Shown piece after piece: positions 55,120-64,000 of a DNA stretch of 64,000 nucleotides. Below the pieces are notes generated by a model that made no database searches, was not told where the DNA came from, and worked only from the letters and a program-made list of their open reading frames with translations. The first letter of the stretch is position 1. Every line of letters starts with the position of its first letter. This DNA comes from Rhizobacter koreensis. GTDB lineage: Bacteria; Pseudomonadota; Gammaproteobacteria; Burkholderiales; Burkholderiaceae_C. The position numbers were made by a program, and so were the translations under genes. The DNA lies in assembly GCF_013366375.1 (NCBI RefSeq), contig NZ_JABWMJ010000005.1:248001-312000 (forward strand). The letters run 5' to 3'.

Positions 55120-56082
55120 TCAGAAATTGCTGTTCTGCTCGGCGAACAGCGACGTGACGGACTCGCCGTCGGAGATGCGGCGGATGGTCTCCGCGAACAG
55201 GAACGCGACCGACAGCTGCCGGATCTTCGAGCAGACCTTGGCGTCCTCGGCGAGCGGGATGGTGTCGGTGACGACCACCTCGTCGATCTGCGAGCCGCGG
55301 ATGCGCTCGATCGCGGGGCCCGAGAACACGGCGTGCGTGCAGTACGCGTAGACCTTCCTGGCGCCGCGGTCCTTCAGCACGTCGGCCGCCTTCACCAGGG
55401 TGCCGGCGGTATCGATCATGTCGTCCATGATCACGCAGTTGCGGCCCTCGATCTCGCCGATGACGTGCATCACCTCGGACACGTTCGCCTTGGGACGCCG
55501 CTTGTCGATGATCGCGAGGTCGCAGCCGAGCTGCTTGGCGAGCGCACGCGCGCGCACCACGCCGCCGACATCGGGCGAGACCACCACCAAGTCGTCGTAG
55601 CGCCGGGACTGCAGGTCGGACAGCAGCACCGGCGAGGCGTAGATGTTGTCGACCGGAATGTTGAAGAAGCCCTGGATCTGGTCGGCGTGCAGGTCCATGG
55701 TGAGCAGCCGCTCGACGCCGACCGCCTCGAGCATGTTGGCGACGACCTTGGCGCTGATCGGCACGCGCGTCGAGCGCGGCCGGCGATCCTGCCGGGCGTA
55801 GCCGAAGTACGGAATCACGGCCGTGACGCGGCGGGCAGAAGCCCGCTTGAGCGCGTCGACCATGATGCAGAGCTCCATCAGGTACTCGTTCGTCGGCGAG
55901 CACGTCGGCTGCAGCACGAAAATGTCGCGCGCGCGGACGTTCTGCTCGATCTCGACATTCACCTCGCCGTCCGAGAAGCGGCCGACCTTGGCCTTGCCGA
56001 GCTCGATGCCCAGGTGCGACGCGATTTCGCCGGCCAGCGCGGGGTTCGCGTTGCCGGTGAACAGGACGGTGTTGAAAAGCAC
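55120..56082 (-). CDS. prs: ribose-phosphate pyrophosphokinase
   Basis: 320 residues, normal. It makes PRPP from ribose-5-phosphate and ATP for purine, pyrimidine, NAD and histidine synthesis. Motifs are [38 protein letters not shown] with the ATP-binding flexible loop, [11 protein letters not shown], and the PRPP loop [13 protein letters not shown]. It follows tRNA-Gln by 36 bases on the same strand, the conserved ispE - tRNA - prs order of beta-proteobacteria. Confidence 0.97.
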   Translation of the reverse strand: MLFNTVLFTGNANPALAGEIASHLGIELGKAKVGRFSDGEVNVEIEQNVRARDIFVLQPTCSPTNEYLMELCIMVDALKRASARRVTAVIPYFGYARQDRRPRSTRVPISAKVVANMLEAVGVERLLTMDLHADQIQGFFNIPVDNIYASPVLLSDLQSRRYDDLVVVSPDVGGVVRARALAKQLGCDLAIIDKRRPKANVSEVMHVIGEIEGRNCVIMDDMIDTAGTLVKAADVLKDRGARKVYAYCTHAVFSGPAIERIRGSQIDEVVVTDTIPLAEDAKVCSKIRQLSVAFLFAETIRRISDGESVTSLFAEQNSNF

Positions 56083-56118
56083 GACGGCTCCGTTGTCAGC
56101 GCCCGCGGCGCTTAGCTT

Positions 56119-56195
56119 TGGCAGGGGAGGAAGGACTCGAACCCTCGCATGTCGGAATCAAAATCCGATGCCTTAACCAACTTGGCGACTCCCCT
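56119..56195 (-). tRNA. tRNA-Gln (anticodon UUG)
   Basis: Read on the minus strand, this 77-nt gene has a 7-bp acceptor stem AGGGGAG / CTCCCCT, discriminator G and encoded CCA. The D-loop contains GTTGGTTAAGGC; the anticodon loop is CGGA-TTTTGAT-TCCG with anticodon TTG; and the T-arm GAGGGTTCGAGTCCTTC is standard. It lies between ispE and prs, probably in one transcript. Confidence 0.97.
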
Positions 56196-56252
56196 ACACA
56201 GGTCGACGGCTTGCGCCGCCAACCTTCAACCTTGCGCTGTGTAGCTGCGCAT

Positions 56253-57125
56253 TCACGCCGGCTCGTCGGCCCAGCCGAGCAACGGATGCGCGGCGAGGCT
56301 TCGGCAGATCCGTCCGGTCCAGCCGGCGGGAAGCTCGTCGGGCAACCCGGTGCTCTCGAGGCTCGTTCGCGCGAAGACCGCGCTTCCCGAACCCGTCATG
56401 CGGCTGTTGCCGTAACGCTCTTCGAGCCACGACGAGACGGCTGCCACATCGCTGCTGAGCGCCTCGGCGGCGCGTTGCAGGTCGTTTCTGCCGTATTCCC
56501 GTCCGCTGTCGTCGAATTGCCTAGCGGTGAAACCCTCGACTATAGCAGCCTCTTGGCTGCGTCCCACGAGAGGGCTCGTGAAGACGGCGCGCGTCTCGAT
56601 GCCGTCGGCGGGTTTGACCACTGCGAAGGTGCGCGGCGCGGCTTCGATCGGCGTGATCCGCTCGCCGATGCCCTCGACCGCGGCGTTGCGGCCGCGCAGG
56701 AAGAACGGCACGTCGGCACCGAGCGCGAGGCCGAGCGGCAGCAGCTTCTCGAGCGGCCAGCCAAGTCCCCAGAGCCGGTTCAGCGCGAGCAGCGTGGAAG
56801 CGGCGTCGGAGCTGCCGCCGCCCATGCCGGCGCCCCAGGGCACGCGCTTCTCGATCGAGATGTCGGCGCCCAGCGAGGTGCCCGACGCAGCGCGCAGCGC
56901 ACGGGCCGCGCGCAGGCAGAGGTCGTCGGCCGGGAGCGCAGGCCCCAGGTCGTGGCGAGCCAGCCTGCCGTCGTCACGGCGCTCGACGTGCAGCACGTCG
57001 GCCCAGTCGATCAGCACCATCACCGACTGCAGCAGGTGATAGCCGTCGGTCCGCCGCCCGACCACGTGCAGGAACAGGTTGAGCTTCGCCGGCGCGGCGA
57101 CGTCGATGATCGAACGCAGCGCCAC
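56253..57125 (-). CDS. ispE: 4-diphosphocytidyl-2-C-methyl-D-erythritol kinase
   Basis: 290 residues, GHMP kinase. VAAPAKLNLFLHVVGRRTDGYHLLQSV is the substrate region with the catalytic Asp/Lys part. PWGAGMGGGSSDAAS is the ATP loop; MTGSGSAVFA is the C-terminal glycine motif. It phosphorylates CDP-ME in the MEP isoprenoid pathway. It starts with GTG 57125, one base after the lolB stop. lolB-ispE-tRNA-prs is a conserved set. Confidence 0.95.
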   Translation of the reverse strand: MALRSIIDVAAPAKLNLFLHVVGRRTDGYHLLQSVMVLIDWADVLHVERRDDGRLARHDLGPALPADDLCLRAARALRAASGTSLGADISIEKRVPWGAGMGGGSSDAASTLLALNRLWGLGWPLEKLLPLGLALGADVPFFLRGRNAAVEGIGERITPIEAAPRTFAVVKPADGIETRAVFTSPLVGRSQEAAIVEGFTARQFDDSGREYGRNDLQRAAEALSSDVAAVSSWLEERYGNSRMTGSGSAVFARTSLESTGLPDELPAGWTGRICRSLAAHPLLGWADEPA

Positions 57126-57126
57126 G

Positions 57127-57747
57127 TCAGGGCCGATCGAGCTGGACGCGCACGCTCATGACCGGCGGCTCGGGGTGCACCGCCGACACTGCCGCGTCGG
57201 CGAGGCGCGAGAGATCGACACGCCAGCCGAGCTGCTCGAAACCGCCGTCAGGCCCTGGCGCGCTCGGGGCGCCGGGCCACGGCCGGCCGCGCAGCCAGTC
57301 GAACAGCGCGGCGAGCGGCACCGGCTCGCCGAGCACGTCGCGCGACAGCGCGTCGAGGTCGGCGTATCGGCGCGAGCCCTGCGGCGTGCGCAGCGCGACC
57401 TCGCCGGGCTGCCAGCGCGCCTGCGCGAGAAGGCTGCCGAGCGGCGTCGACAGGTCGAGCCCGCCGGCATCGGCGCTGCCGCGCAGGTCGAACGCCGCGG
57501 CGAAGGCGCGCGCCGGCTGGGTGCCGCTAGCTTCGATCCGCAGCGCGAGGCGGCCGGTGAGCGCGTCGCCCCCCGGCGCGAACGGCTGCGGCGTGAGCGC
57601 GCAGCCGGCGAGCAGCAGGGCGCCGAGCAGCGCTGCGGCGCGGAGGCCCGCACGACCCGCACGCCGATCTGCTGCCCCGCCGCCGCCACGAACGTCCGGC
57701 TCCGGCGCGCCGCGAGCTGCGCGCGCCGTCGTCGTCGCACCGGTCAC
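57127..57747 (-). CDS. lolB: outer-membrane lipoprotein insertion factor LolB
   Basis: 206 residues from a GTG that overlaps the TPR-gene stop (GTGA). A long basic n-region precedes the lipobox ALLLAGC (C49). The LolB core is seen in LTGRLALRIEASG, ARAFAAAFDLRG, GGLDLSTPLGSLLAQARWQPGEVAL and VPLAALFDWLRGRPWPG. It receives lipoproteins from LolA and inserts them in the outer membrane. The n-region of about 35 residues is unusual, and I see no later start. Confidence 0.9.
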   Translation of the reverse strand: MTGATTTARAARGAPEPDVRGGGGAADRRAGRAGLRAAALLGALLLAGCALTPQPFAPGGDALTGRLALRIEASGTQPARAFAAAFDLRGSADAGGLDLSTPLGSLLAQARWQPGEVALRTPQGSRRYADLDALSRDVLGEPVPLAALFDWLRGRPWPGAPSAPGPDGGFEQLGWRVDLSRLADAAVSAVHPEPPVMSVRVQLDRP

Positions 57748-59741
57748 AGATCGACGCCCAGGCGGGCCAGCGTCTCGCGCAGGACGTCGTTGCTGGCGTC
57801 GCGCGCGCGTGCCTCGCGCCAGACTCGCTTGGCCTCTTCGGACTGGCCGACGCTCCACAGCACCTCGCCGAGGTGCGCGCCGATTTCGGGATCGGGCCGC
57901 GACTGGTAGGCGCCGCGCAGCAGGCGCAGCGCCTCGTCGCGGTTGCCGAGGCGGAACTCGACCCAGCCGAGGCTGTCGGTGATGAACGGCTCGCCGGGGC
58001 TCAGCTCGAGCGCCTTGCGGATCAGGTCGCGCGCCTCGGGCAGCCGCACGCGCCGCTCCGCGAGCGAGTAGCCGAGCGCGTTGTAGGCGTGGTGGTGGTC
58101 GGGCTTGAGCTCGATCACCCGGCGCAGCAGGCGCTCCATTTCGTCGACCCGCGCGAGCTTCTCGGCCATCATGGCCTGCTCGTAGAGCATGTCGATGTCG
58201 TTCGGGAAGCGCTGGCCCGCAGCCGCGAGCACCTGTTCGGCGTCGGACCAGAGCTTCTGGTCTCGCAGCAGCTGCACCTCGGCCATGACCTTCGCGCGCG
58301 CGTCCTCGGCGCGCGTTTCGGGGATGTTGCGGATCAGCTCGCGCGCGGCGCCGACCTTGCCTTGCCTGGCGAGCAGCGAGGCGCGCCGCGTCTGCAGCTC
58401 CATGCCGCCCTGCGCCGGGTCGACACGCGCCAGCCACGCCTCGGCGCCGGCGAAGTCGCTCTTGAGCTCGGCGGCCTGCGCGAGCATCAGGAGCGCCGGC
58501 GTGAGCGTGCGGGCACGCGACGGCGGCTCGTCGTCATCGTCGTCGCTCTGACGCGCCGGCGCCGCGACCACCGCCCCCGACTCGACGAGGCGCACGTAGG
58601 TCTGCAGCGCCTTGATTGCCGCGTCGGGGTGACGCAGCTCGATCTCGAGCGCGCCGAGCGTGAGCCACGGCTGCGGCAGGTCGGGGTCGCTGCGCGTCAG
58701 CAGCTCGACCTGTGCGCGCGCGTCGCCGATGCGCTGCGACGCCGCGAGGGTTCGCGTGTAGAGCAGGCGCATGCCCGTGTTGGCGGGGTTCGCGGCGAGG
58801 TGGCGCGTGACGATTGCCTCGGCGGCCGGCTGGCCCGGCAGCAGGTCGAGCGCCACCAGCGCCGGCGCTTCGGCGCCCGGCTCGTCGACGCTTGCGCGCT
58901 CGACGAGCGCGAGCGCCTTCGCGGGCTCTCCGGCAGCGAGCCAGGCGCGCGCCGCGGCGACGCGCGCCGAGGTACGCGCGACCGGCGCCTCGAGGTACGG
59001 CGCGACGAGGCGCTCGATCAGCGCAGCGGCGGCGGCGCGCTGTGCCGCGGTGTCGGTGCGGCGCGACACCAGCGCCGGAAGGCCGTCGATCGCCGCCGGC
59101 CGGGTCACGTCGGATAGGCCCGCCAGCAGCGCACGCAGCGGCTCCTCGGCCTCGGCGACACGGTTGAGCGCCACCAGCAACTGCACCTGGAAGCGCAGCG
59201 CGTCCTGCGACTGCGGAATGGCATTGCGCCACGCCACCACCGCGGCGAGCGCCTGCTCGCCGGCACGCGCGCGCAGCGCGATCTCGGTGGTGCGGCGGAA
59301 CAGCTGCTCGCTCCGGGTCCGGCGCGCGGCGTCGAGCATCACCTGATAAGCCGTGCCGGCATCTCCCTGGCGCAGCTCCATCTCGGCGATCAGCAGCTGG
59401 TAGAGCAGCGTGGCGTCGAGCGCCGAATTCTCGACCGCAGGTTTGCGCGGCGAGGTGGGGTCCGACGCCGCAGCAGCGGGCGGTGCAGGCGGGCTCGCCG
59501 GATCGGCGGCCGGCGCAGCCGGAGCGGCGGGTGCGGCCGAGGGCGGCGTCGCGGCCGGCGCCGCGGGTTGCCCCGGCGGCGTCGGCGCCGGCGTGATCGG
59601 CGTGGTGGCCGGCGCAGTGGGGCTGGCCGGGTCCGAGGGACTCGTGCCGGCGGGGGCGCCCTGCGGCTGCGCGCCGACGGCCAGCGCACTCAGGCCGGCA
59701 AGCGCAACCAGGGTGCGCCAGGTGAATCGGGACGCCGACAT
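57744..59741 (-). CDS. exported TPR-repeat protein
   Basis: 665 residues. A signal peptide (MSASRFTWRTLVALAGLSALAVGAQ) precedes a Pro/Ala/Thr/Ser linker (about 25-95). Then come many tetratricopeptide-type repeats, such as LLYQLLIAEMELRQGDAGTAYQVMLDAARRT and YNALGYSLAERRVRLPEARDLIRKALEL-like near the end. TPR proteins scaffold envelope complexes; being fused in transcription to lolB suggests an outer-membrane assembly role, as is common in beta-proteobacteria. AGGAG lies 6 bases before ATG 59741; the TTG at 59759 is less likely. Confidence 0.9.
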   Translation of the reverse strand: MSASRFTWRTLVALAGLSALAVGAQPQGAPAGTSPSDPASPTAPATTPITPAPTPPGQPAAPAATPPSAAPAAPAAPAADPASPPAPPAAAASDPTSPRKPAVENSALDATLLYQLLIAEMELRQGDAGTAYQVMLDAARRTRSEQLFRRTTEIALRARAGEQALAAVVAWRNAIPQSQDALRFQVQLLVALNRVAEAEEPLRALLAGLSDVTRPAAIDGLPALVSRRTDTAAQRAAAAALIERLVAPYLEAPVARTSARVAAARAWLAAGEPAKALALVERASVDEPGAEAPALVALDLLPGQPAAEAIVTRHLAANPANTGMRLLYTRTLAASQRIGDARAQVELLTRSDPDLPQPWLTLGALEIELRHPDAAIKALQTYVRLVESGAVVAAPARQSDDDDDEPPSRARTLTPALLMLAQAAELKSDFAGAEAWLARVDPAQGGMELQTRRASLLARQGKVGAARELIRNIPETRAEDARAKVMAEVQLLRDQKLWSDAEQVLAAAGQRFPNDIDMLYEQAMMAEKLARVDEMERLLRRVIELKPDHHHAYNALGYSLAERRVRLPEARDLIRKALELSPGEPFITDSLGWVEFRLGNRDEALRLLRGAYQSRPDPEIGAHLGEVLWSVGQSEEAKRVWREARARDASNDVLRETLARLGVDL

Positions 59742-59852
59742 CGGGTGCTCCTGAGCCAAACCGCAATTTTATGAGGCGGCCCGCGCCGGCGGCCGTGCAG
59801 GGCGATCGACGGCAGGTCGGGATAATCCGGCGCCTTCCTGCACCCGCTGCCC

Positions 59853-60668
59853 ATGCCCGAGCTACCCGAGGTCGAAGTCACGCGCCAGAGCTTCGCCGAG
59901 CGCATTCGCGGCGCGAGCGTGCTGCACGTGCGGCTCGGCAAGGCGCTGCGCTGGCCGCTCGGCTGCGCGCCCGAGGTCCTGAAGGGGCAGACCGTCACCG
60001 GCGTCACCCGGCGCGGCAAGTACCTGTGGCTCGCGCTCGACGACGGCGGCCTGCTGATGCATCTGGGCATGTCGGGCTCGCTCGGCTTCGGGCCGGCCGG
60101 TGGGGCGCCCGGCGTGCACGACCATTTCGACCTCGTCACCGACCGCGGCACCCTGCGCCTGACGGACCCCCGCCGCTTCGGCGCGGTCGTCTGGTCGCCG
60201 GGCCTCGAGAGCGGCATGGCTGCCAAGCTGCTCGGCTCGCTCGGCATCGAGCCGTTCGACGAGGGCTTCACCGGCGCCTACCTGCATGCCGCGCTGCAGC
60301 GGCGCAAGGTGGCGGTGAAGGTCGCGCTGCTCGGCGGCGACATCGTCGTCGGCGCCGGCAACATCTACGCCTGCGAGGCACTGTTCGACGCGCGCATCGA
60401 CCCGCGCACGCGCAGCGACCGCCTCAGCAAGCCGCGCTGCGACCTGCTCGCGGCGGCGGTGCGGGGCACCCTGCTGCGCGCCGTCGAGGCGGGCGGCTCG
60501 ACGCTGCGCAACTATCGCAACGCCGACGGCGACGCCGGCCGCTTCCAGTCGCTGGCGAGCGTCTACGGGCGCGCCGGCGAGCCGTGCGTGCGCTGCGACG
60601 GGACGGTGCGCCGCATCGTCCAGGGGCAGCGCGCGACCTTCTTCTGCGCGGGGTGCCAGAAGCGATAG
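59853..60668 (+). CDS. mutM: formamidopyrimidine-DNA glycosylase
   Basis: 271 residues. It removes 8-oxoguanine and FapyG. The catalytic N-terminus MPELPEVEV (Pro2 nucleophile, Glu3) is exact. The helix-two-turn-helix [18 protein letters not shown] and the C-terminal zinc finger C-x2-C-x16-C-x2-C (CVRCDG...FFCAGC) are intact. It diverges from the TPR gene. It is part of the GO repair system with mutY at the window edge. Confidence 0.97.
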   Translation: MPELPEVEVTRQSFAERIRGASVLHVRLGKALRWPLGCAPEVLKGQTVTGVTRRGKYLWLALDDGGLLMHLGMSGSLGFGPAGGAPGVHDHFDLVTDRGTLRLTDPRRFGAVVWSPGLESGMAAKLLGSLGIEPFDEGFTGAYLHAALQRRKVAVKVALLGGDIVVGAGNIYACEALFDARIDPRTRSDRLSKPRCDLLAAAVRGTLLRAVEAGGSTLRNYRNADGDAGRFQSLASVYGRAGEPCVRCDGTVRRIVQGQRATFFCAGCQKR

Positions 60669-60890
60669 CCGCCGGGCGCCGACACCCCCGTCGGAACGAG
60701 TCACCCGGCGCCGGCAGCGATTGCCCGGCCCGCGTACAGTGCCCGCCACGCTGCGCCTGACTCGGCGTCGCCAAACCCCTCACGAAATTTGCGGAGCACG
60801 CGTGCAGGCCCGATGCGAAGATGCCACGCTCATCCCGCCAGGTTTCCCGACGTCGGTCGGAGAGCCGTCACCGCCCGTGAACGACCGCCG

Positions 60891-63284
60891 ATGACGACGT
60901 CCTTTGCCACCAGTCTCGACGCCCTCGGCGCCTGGCGCTCCGAGGTCGGTCGCCGCGTCGACGAGCTGGCGCGCTTTCTGGCCGACCACGCGCTCACCGA
61001 GAACATCGCCGCCGACCAGCTCGGCGCGCTGCGCGAGCGGCTGCGCAACGAGAAGCTGGTGGTCGCGTTCGTCGCCGAGTTCTCGCGCGGCAAGTCGGAG
61101 CTGATCAACGCGATCTTCTTCGCCGACACCGGCCGGCGGATCCTGCCGGCGACGCCGGGCCGCACCACCATGTGCCCGGTCGAGCTCGGCTGGCGCGCCG
61201 ACGAGCCGGCGTCGCTGATGCTGCTGCCGATCGAGACGCGTCTGGAGGGCGTCGCGCTCGGCGAGCTGCGCAACCAGCCGCGCGCCTGGCGCCGCCTCGA
61301 GCTCGACATCGACGATCCGCAGCGCCTGGCGGACGCGCTGCTCGAGGTGACGCTCACCGAAAGCGTCAGCGAGGAGCGCGCGCGCGCCCTCGGCTTCTGG
61401 GACGACGAGAACCCCGAGGAAAACCCGCCGCGCGACGCGTTCGGCAAGGTCGAGGTGCCGGCCTGGCGCCACGCGATCATCAACTACCCGCACCCGCTGC
61501 TGAAGCAGGGGCTGGTGGTGCTCGACACGCCCGGCCTCAACGCGATCGGCGCCGAGCCCGAGCTGACGCTGAGCCTGTTGCCGACCGCGCACGCCACCGT
61601 CTTCATCCTGGGCGCCGACACTGGCGTCACGCGCTCCGATCTGGCGATCTGGCGCGACCACCTGGGGCCGCAGGCGCCCGGACGCTTCGTCGTCCTGAAC
61701 AAGATCGATGCGCTCGAGGACCCGCTCGCGACCTGGGAGCAGGTGCAGGCGCAGATCACGATGCAGCAGCACGACACGGCGCGGCTGCTCGGGGTGCCCG
61801 CCGAGCGCGTGTTCCCGCTGTCGGCGCGTCAGGGCCTCACCGCGCGCGTGAACCGCGACGCCCGTGCGCTCGCCCGCAGCCGGCTGCCGGCGCTCGAGGC
61901 CGCGCTCGGCGCGCAGCTGCTGCCGCAGCGCCGCGAGGTGCTCGAGCAGGTGGTCACCGACAGCGTCCAGCAGATCGAGAACCTCGTTGCGCGCCAGATC
62001 GGCGACAGCCGGCGTCAGCTCGCCGAGCAGATGCTCGAGCTGCGGGGCTTGCGCGGGAAGAACGCCGCCAAGGTGAGCCTGATGCTCACGCGCATCGACA
62101 ACGAGTCCGACGAGTTCGAGGCGTGCACGCCCGTCGTCCAGGCGATGCGCTCGGTGCACGGCCGGATGCTGCGCGACCTGCTGAACGATCTGTCGTCCGA
62201 TCGCCTGCGCGACGAGATCGCGACCATGCAGAAGGAGATGGGCGGCACCTTCCTGAAGTTCGGTGCGAAGAAGGCGTTCATCGCGCTCGGGGAGCGCCTG
62301 CGCGTGCTGCTCGCCGAGGCCGAGCGGCGCAGCAACGAGATCCGCGACATGCTCGGCGCGTCGTTCAACCGTCTCAACGCGGAGTTCGGCTTCAGCCTGC
62401 AGCTCGGCAAGCCGCTCGAACTCGGCCGCTTCGCGAGCGAGCTCGAGCTGATCGAGACGAGCTACGTGCAGTACCTCGGGCTCACCCTCTCGCTGCGCCT
62501 GGTGCAGCCGAAGTTCATGGAGCAGTTCCGGCGCATGCTGCTCTCCAAGCTGCGCATCGTGTTCGAGAACGCGAGCGGCGAGGTCGAGCTGTGGAACAAG
62601 GCGCTCACCAGCCAGGTCGATTCGCAGCTGCGTGAGCGCCGGCGCGGCTTCGGCCGGCGCCGCGAGGCGCTCGAGCGCATCCAGACCGCGTCGAGCGAGC
62701 TCGAAAAGCGCATCACCGAGCTCGAAGGCCAGGACCATCGCCTCCTGGTGTTCCATTCGAAAAGTCGCGAGCTCGCTCACGCGCTGCGCGAGCAGGCCGC
62801 CGAGATGCCGGTTGCGGCGCCCGAGGCACCCGCTTCGGCAGGCGACGAGAGCGTGCCGCTGATCCGCATCGGTCTGCCCGATCCGGCGGACGAGCAGGCG
62901 GGCGAAGGCGCGGCGCCGCGCGTGACCGAAGGCTTCGCGACAGCGAGCGATGGCGCCGGATCCGCGCGGGTGGTCGACCTCGCCGACGTCGAGTCGTCGC
63001 GGCTCGGATCGCGCGCCGAGCGCGCGGGCGCGGCTGGCGAAACAGTCGGTGCGGATGGCGACGGCAGCGCGAGCAGGGCCGCCGGGCGCGCCACGGTCGA
63101 CGGGGCGGAACGGGAGTCCTCCGGCCCCGGCGGCAGCGTTCAACCGCTGGCGAGCGCGCCGGCCCCGGCCTCGGCGGCCGCCGAACCGATGGACCTGCCG
63201 CTGTTCGGCGACGCCGAACCGGTCACGATCGATCTGCCGCTGTTCGACGACATCGAGCCCGTGCGGCAGCGTGTTCGCGCCTGA
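60891..63284 (+). CDS. dynamin-family GTPase with repeat-bearing C-terminal tail
   Basis: 797 residues. The GTPase domain has P-loop AEFSRGKS (62-69; first Gly replaced by Ala), switch TTMCP, G3 LDTPGLN, and G4 NKID. Residues about 350-640 form long amphipathic helices, typical of bacterial dynamin-like proteins that act on membranes. The tail from about 650 is Ala/Gly/Glu-rich. It ends in two 13-residue repeats, MDLPLFGDAEPVT (from 767) and IDLPLFDDIEPVR (from 780). DLPLF resembles beta-clamp-binding peptides (QLSLPL type) but lacks the Gln. It lies between mutM and mutY. Confidence 0.9.
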   Translation: MTTSFATSLDALGAWRSEVGRRVDELARFLADHALTENIAADQLGALRERLRNEKLVVAFVAEFSRGKSELINAIFFADTGRRILPATPGRTTMCPVELGWRADEPASLMLLPIETRLEGVALGELRNQPRAWRRLELDIDDPQRLADALLEVTLTESVSEERARALGFWDDENPEENPPRDAFGKVEVPAWRHAIINYPHPLLKQGLVVLDTPGLNAIGAEPELTLSLLPTAHATVFILGADTGVTRSDLAIWRDHLGPQAPGRFVVLNKIDALEDPLATWEQVQAQITMQQHDTARLLGVPAERVFPLSARQGLTARVNRDARALARSRLPALEAALGAQLLPQRREVLEQVVTDSVQQIENLVARQIGDSRRQLAEQMLELRGLRGKNAAKVSLMLTRIDNESDEFEACTPVVQAMRSVHGRMLRDLLNDLSSDRLRDEIATMQKEMGGTFLKFGAKKAFIALGERLRVLLAEAERRSNEIRDMLGASFNRLNAEFGFSLQLGKPLELGRFASELELIETSYVQYLGLTLSLRLVQPKFMEQFRRMLLSKLRIVFENASGEVELWNKALTSQVDSQLRERRRGFGRRREALERIQTASSELEKRITELEGQDHRLLVFHSKSRELAHALREQAAEMPVAAPEAPASAGDESVPLIRIGLPDPADEQAGEGAAPRVTEGFATASDGAGSARVVDLADVESSRLGSRAERAGAAGETVGADGDGSASRAAGRATVDGAERESSGPGGSVQPLASAPAPASAAAEPMDLPLFGDAEPVTIDLPLFDDIEPVRQRVRA

Positions 63285-63310
63285 GCACGACCGCGTCGTC
63301 GCGCCGGCGC

Positions 63311-64000
63311 GTGCCGGCGGAGTTGGCGCCCGAAGCGGCGTTGCCGTCCGGGGCTGACGTCGCCCGCGAGACGCCGGCGTCGCCCACGGCGATCGATGCG
63401 CGCGAGGACTTGCCGGCGTTCGGGCCGCGTCGAGCGTTGCACCCGAGCATCGCCGGGACGGACCCCGTGCCGCGAGCCGATCGCGAGGCACCCGCCCGCG
63501 GATCGTCCGCGCGCCGCCAGCCCGACCTGTTCGCCGCGAGCGATGCCGAAGCGGCTGCCGCGGACGGCGCTCCGGCGTCGATCGCCGAGCTCGTGATCGC
63601 GTGGCAGCGCACGCACGGGCGCCATCACCTGCCCTGGCAGAACACGCGCGATCCGTACCGGGTGTGGCTGTCCGAAGTGATGCTGCAGCAGACGCAGGTC
63701 TCGACCGTGCTCGGCTACTACAAGCGCTTTCTCGCGCGCTTTCCCGACGTGCGCGCGCTTGCCGCGGCGCCGCTCGACGACGTGCTCGCGCTGTGGAGCG
63801 GCCTCGGTTACTACAGCCGGGCGCGCCTGCTGCATCGATGCGCGCAGGTGGTCGTCGCCGAGCACGCCGGCGCGTTCCCCGCGACCAGCGCGGGGCTCGA
63901 GCAGTTGCCTGGCATCGGGCGCTCGACCGCGGCGGCGATTGCCGCGTTCTGCTTCGGCGAGCGCGTCGCGATCCTCGACGGCAACGTCAAGCGCGTGCTG
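63311..64000 (+). CDS. mutY: A/G-specific adenine glycosylase, N-terminal part (cut by window edge)
   Basis: At least 230 residues, open at the right edge. The glycosylase core starts near WQRTHGRHHLPWQ and shows LSEVMLQQTQVSTV with the catalytic Glu, WSGLGYYSRAR, the helix-hairpin-helix LPGIGRSTAAAI, and catalytic Asp in AILDGNVKRVL. The [4Fe-4S] end is outside the window. The start is uncertain: GTG 63311 gives a roughly 100-residue disordered extension containing QPDLF (63518-63532), a clamp-binding-like pentapeptide; GTG 63593 would begin at the core. The frame is GC-biased and open throughout. MutY removes adenine opposite 8-oxoguanine, partnering MutM. Confidence 0.9.
   Translation, partial: MPAELAPEAALPSGADVARETPASPTAIDAREDLPAFGPRRALHPSIAGTDPVPRADREAPARGSSARRQPDLFAASDAEAAAADGAPASIAELVIAWQRTHGRHHLPWQNTRDPYRVWLSEVMLQQTQVSTVLGYYKRFLARFPDVRALAAAPLDDVLALWSGLGYYSRARLLHRCAQVVVAEHAGAFPATSAGLEQLPGIGRSTAAAIAAFCFGERVAILDGNVKRVL

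Noticed and set aside
60780..63491. A 903-codon open frame opposite the GTPase gene
   Set aside because: Arg/Ala/Leu-rich composition with no domain. The plus-strand gene has clear GTPase motifs and codon bias.

Overview
The window is chromosomal DNA from a high-GC betaproteobacterium, most likely of the order Burkholderiales. Three things point there: several Bug-type (tripartite tricarboxylate) binding receptors; the gene order ABC ATPase - ABC permease - bolA - murA - hisG - hisD - hisC - hisB - hisH - hisA - hisF; and the block lolB - ispE - tRNA-Gln - prs - rplY - pth. Codons are strongly GC-ending nearly throughout. I see no insertion sequence, prophage, CRISPR array or rRNA gene.

Layout. 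1-7.5 kb: an SOS box with small ORFs, conserved hypotheticals, a secreted PQQ-type propeller protein fused to a cupredoxin-like domain, and a methyltransferase. 7.5-17.1 kb: an accessory catabolic-looking locus. A leftward run (amidase-type nitrilase, IclR regulator, Bug receptor, SnoaL-like protein, thiamine-diphosphate oxidase) diverges from a rightward run (Bug receptor, amidohydrolase, FAD amine/amino-acid oxidoreductase, Bug receptor). 17.1-22.5 kb: mostly leftward small or poorly known genes plus a VanA-like Rieske oxygenase. 22.8-28.9 kb: a complete RND efflux operon (permease, adaptor, outer-membrane factor). 29-34 kb: pssA, pgi and a lipoprotein-type gamma-glutamyltransferase. 34.2-36.5 kb: a coupled M20 amidohydrolase/DUF2817 pair. 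36.7-41.3 kb: four rightward genes chained by 4-nt overlaps (molybdopterin oxidoreductase, HEXXH lipoprotein, PHA-granule-type protein, alpha/beta hydrolase).

41.5-52.9 kb is housekeeping: an ABC-2 exporter, bolA, murA, histidine genes hisGDCBHAF (no hisI or hisE after hisF), rsmD, coaD and a ferredoxin. 53-59.7 kb is a leftward block: TPR protein, lolB, ispE, tRNA-Gln(UUG), prs, rplY, pth, DUF4124. 59.8-64 kb holds mutM, a dynamin-like GTPase and the 5' part of mutY, cut by the window edge.

I did not find a clear undescribed multi-gene system. The most promising leads are: clamp-motif-like peptides in the GTPase tail and the MutY N-terminal extension, next to mutM; a 34-codon ORF joining hisF to rsmD by two ATGA overlaps where hisI would be expected; an SOS-controlled small gene at the left edge; an RND permease with an Asp-to-Gln change in its proton-relay motif; and a PQQ propeller fused to a cupredoxin-like domain with a degenerate copper site. 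No database search was run; family names come from recognising the sequences.
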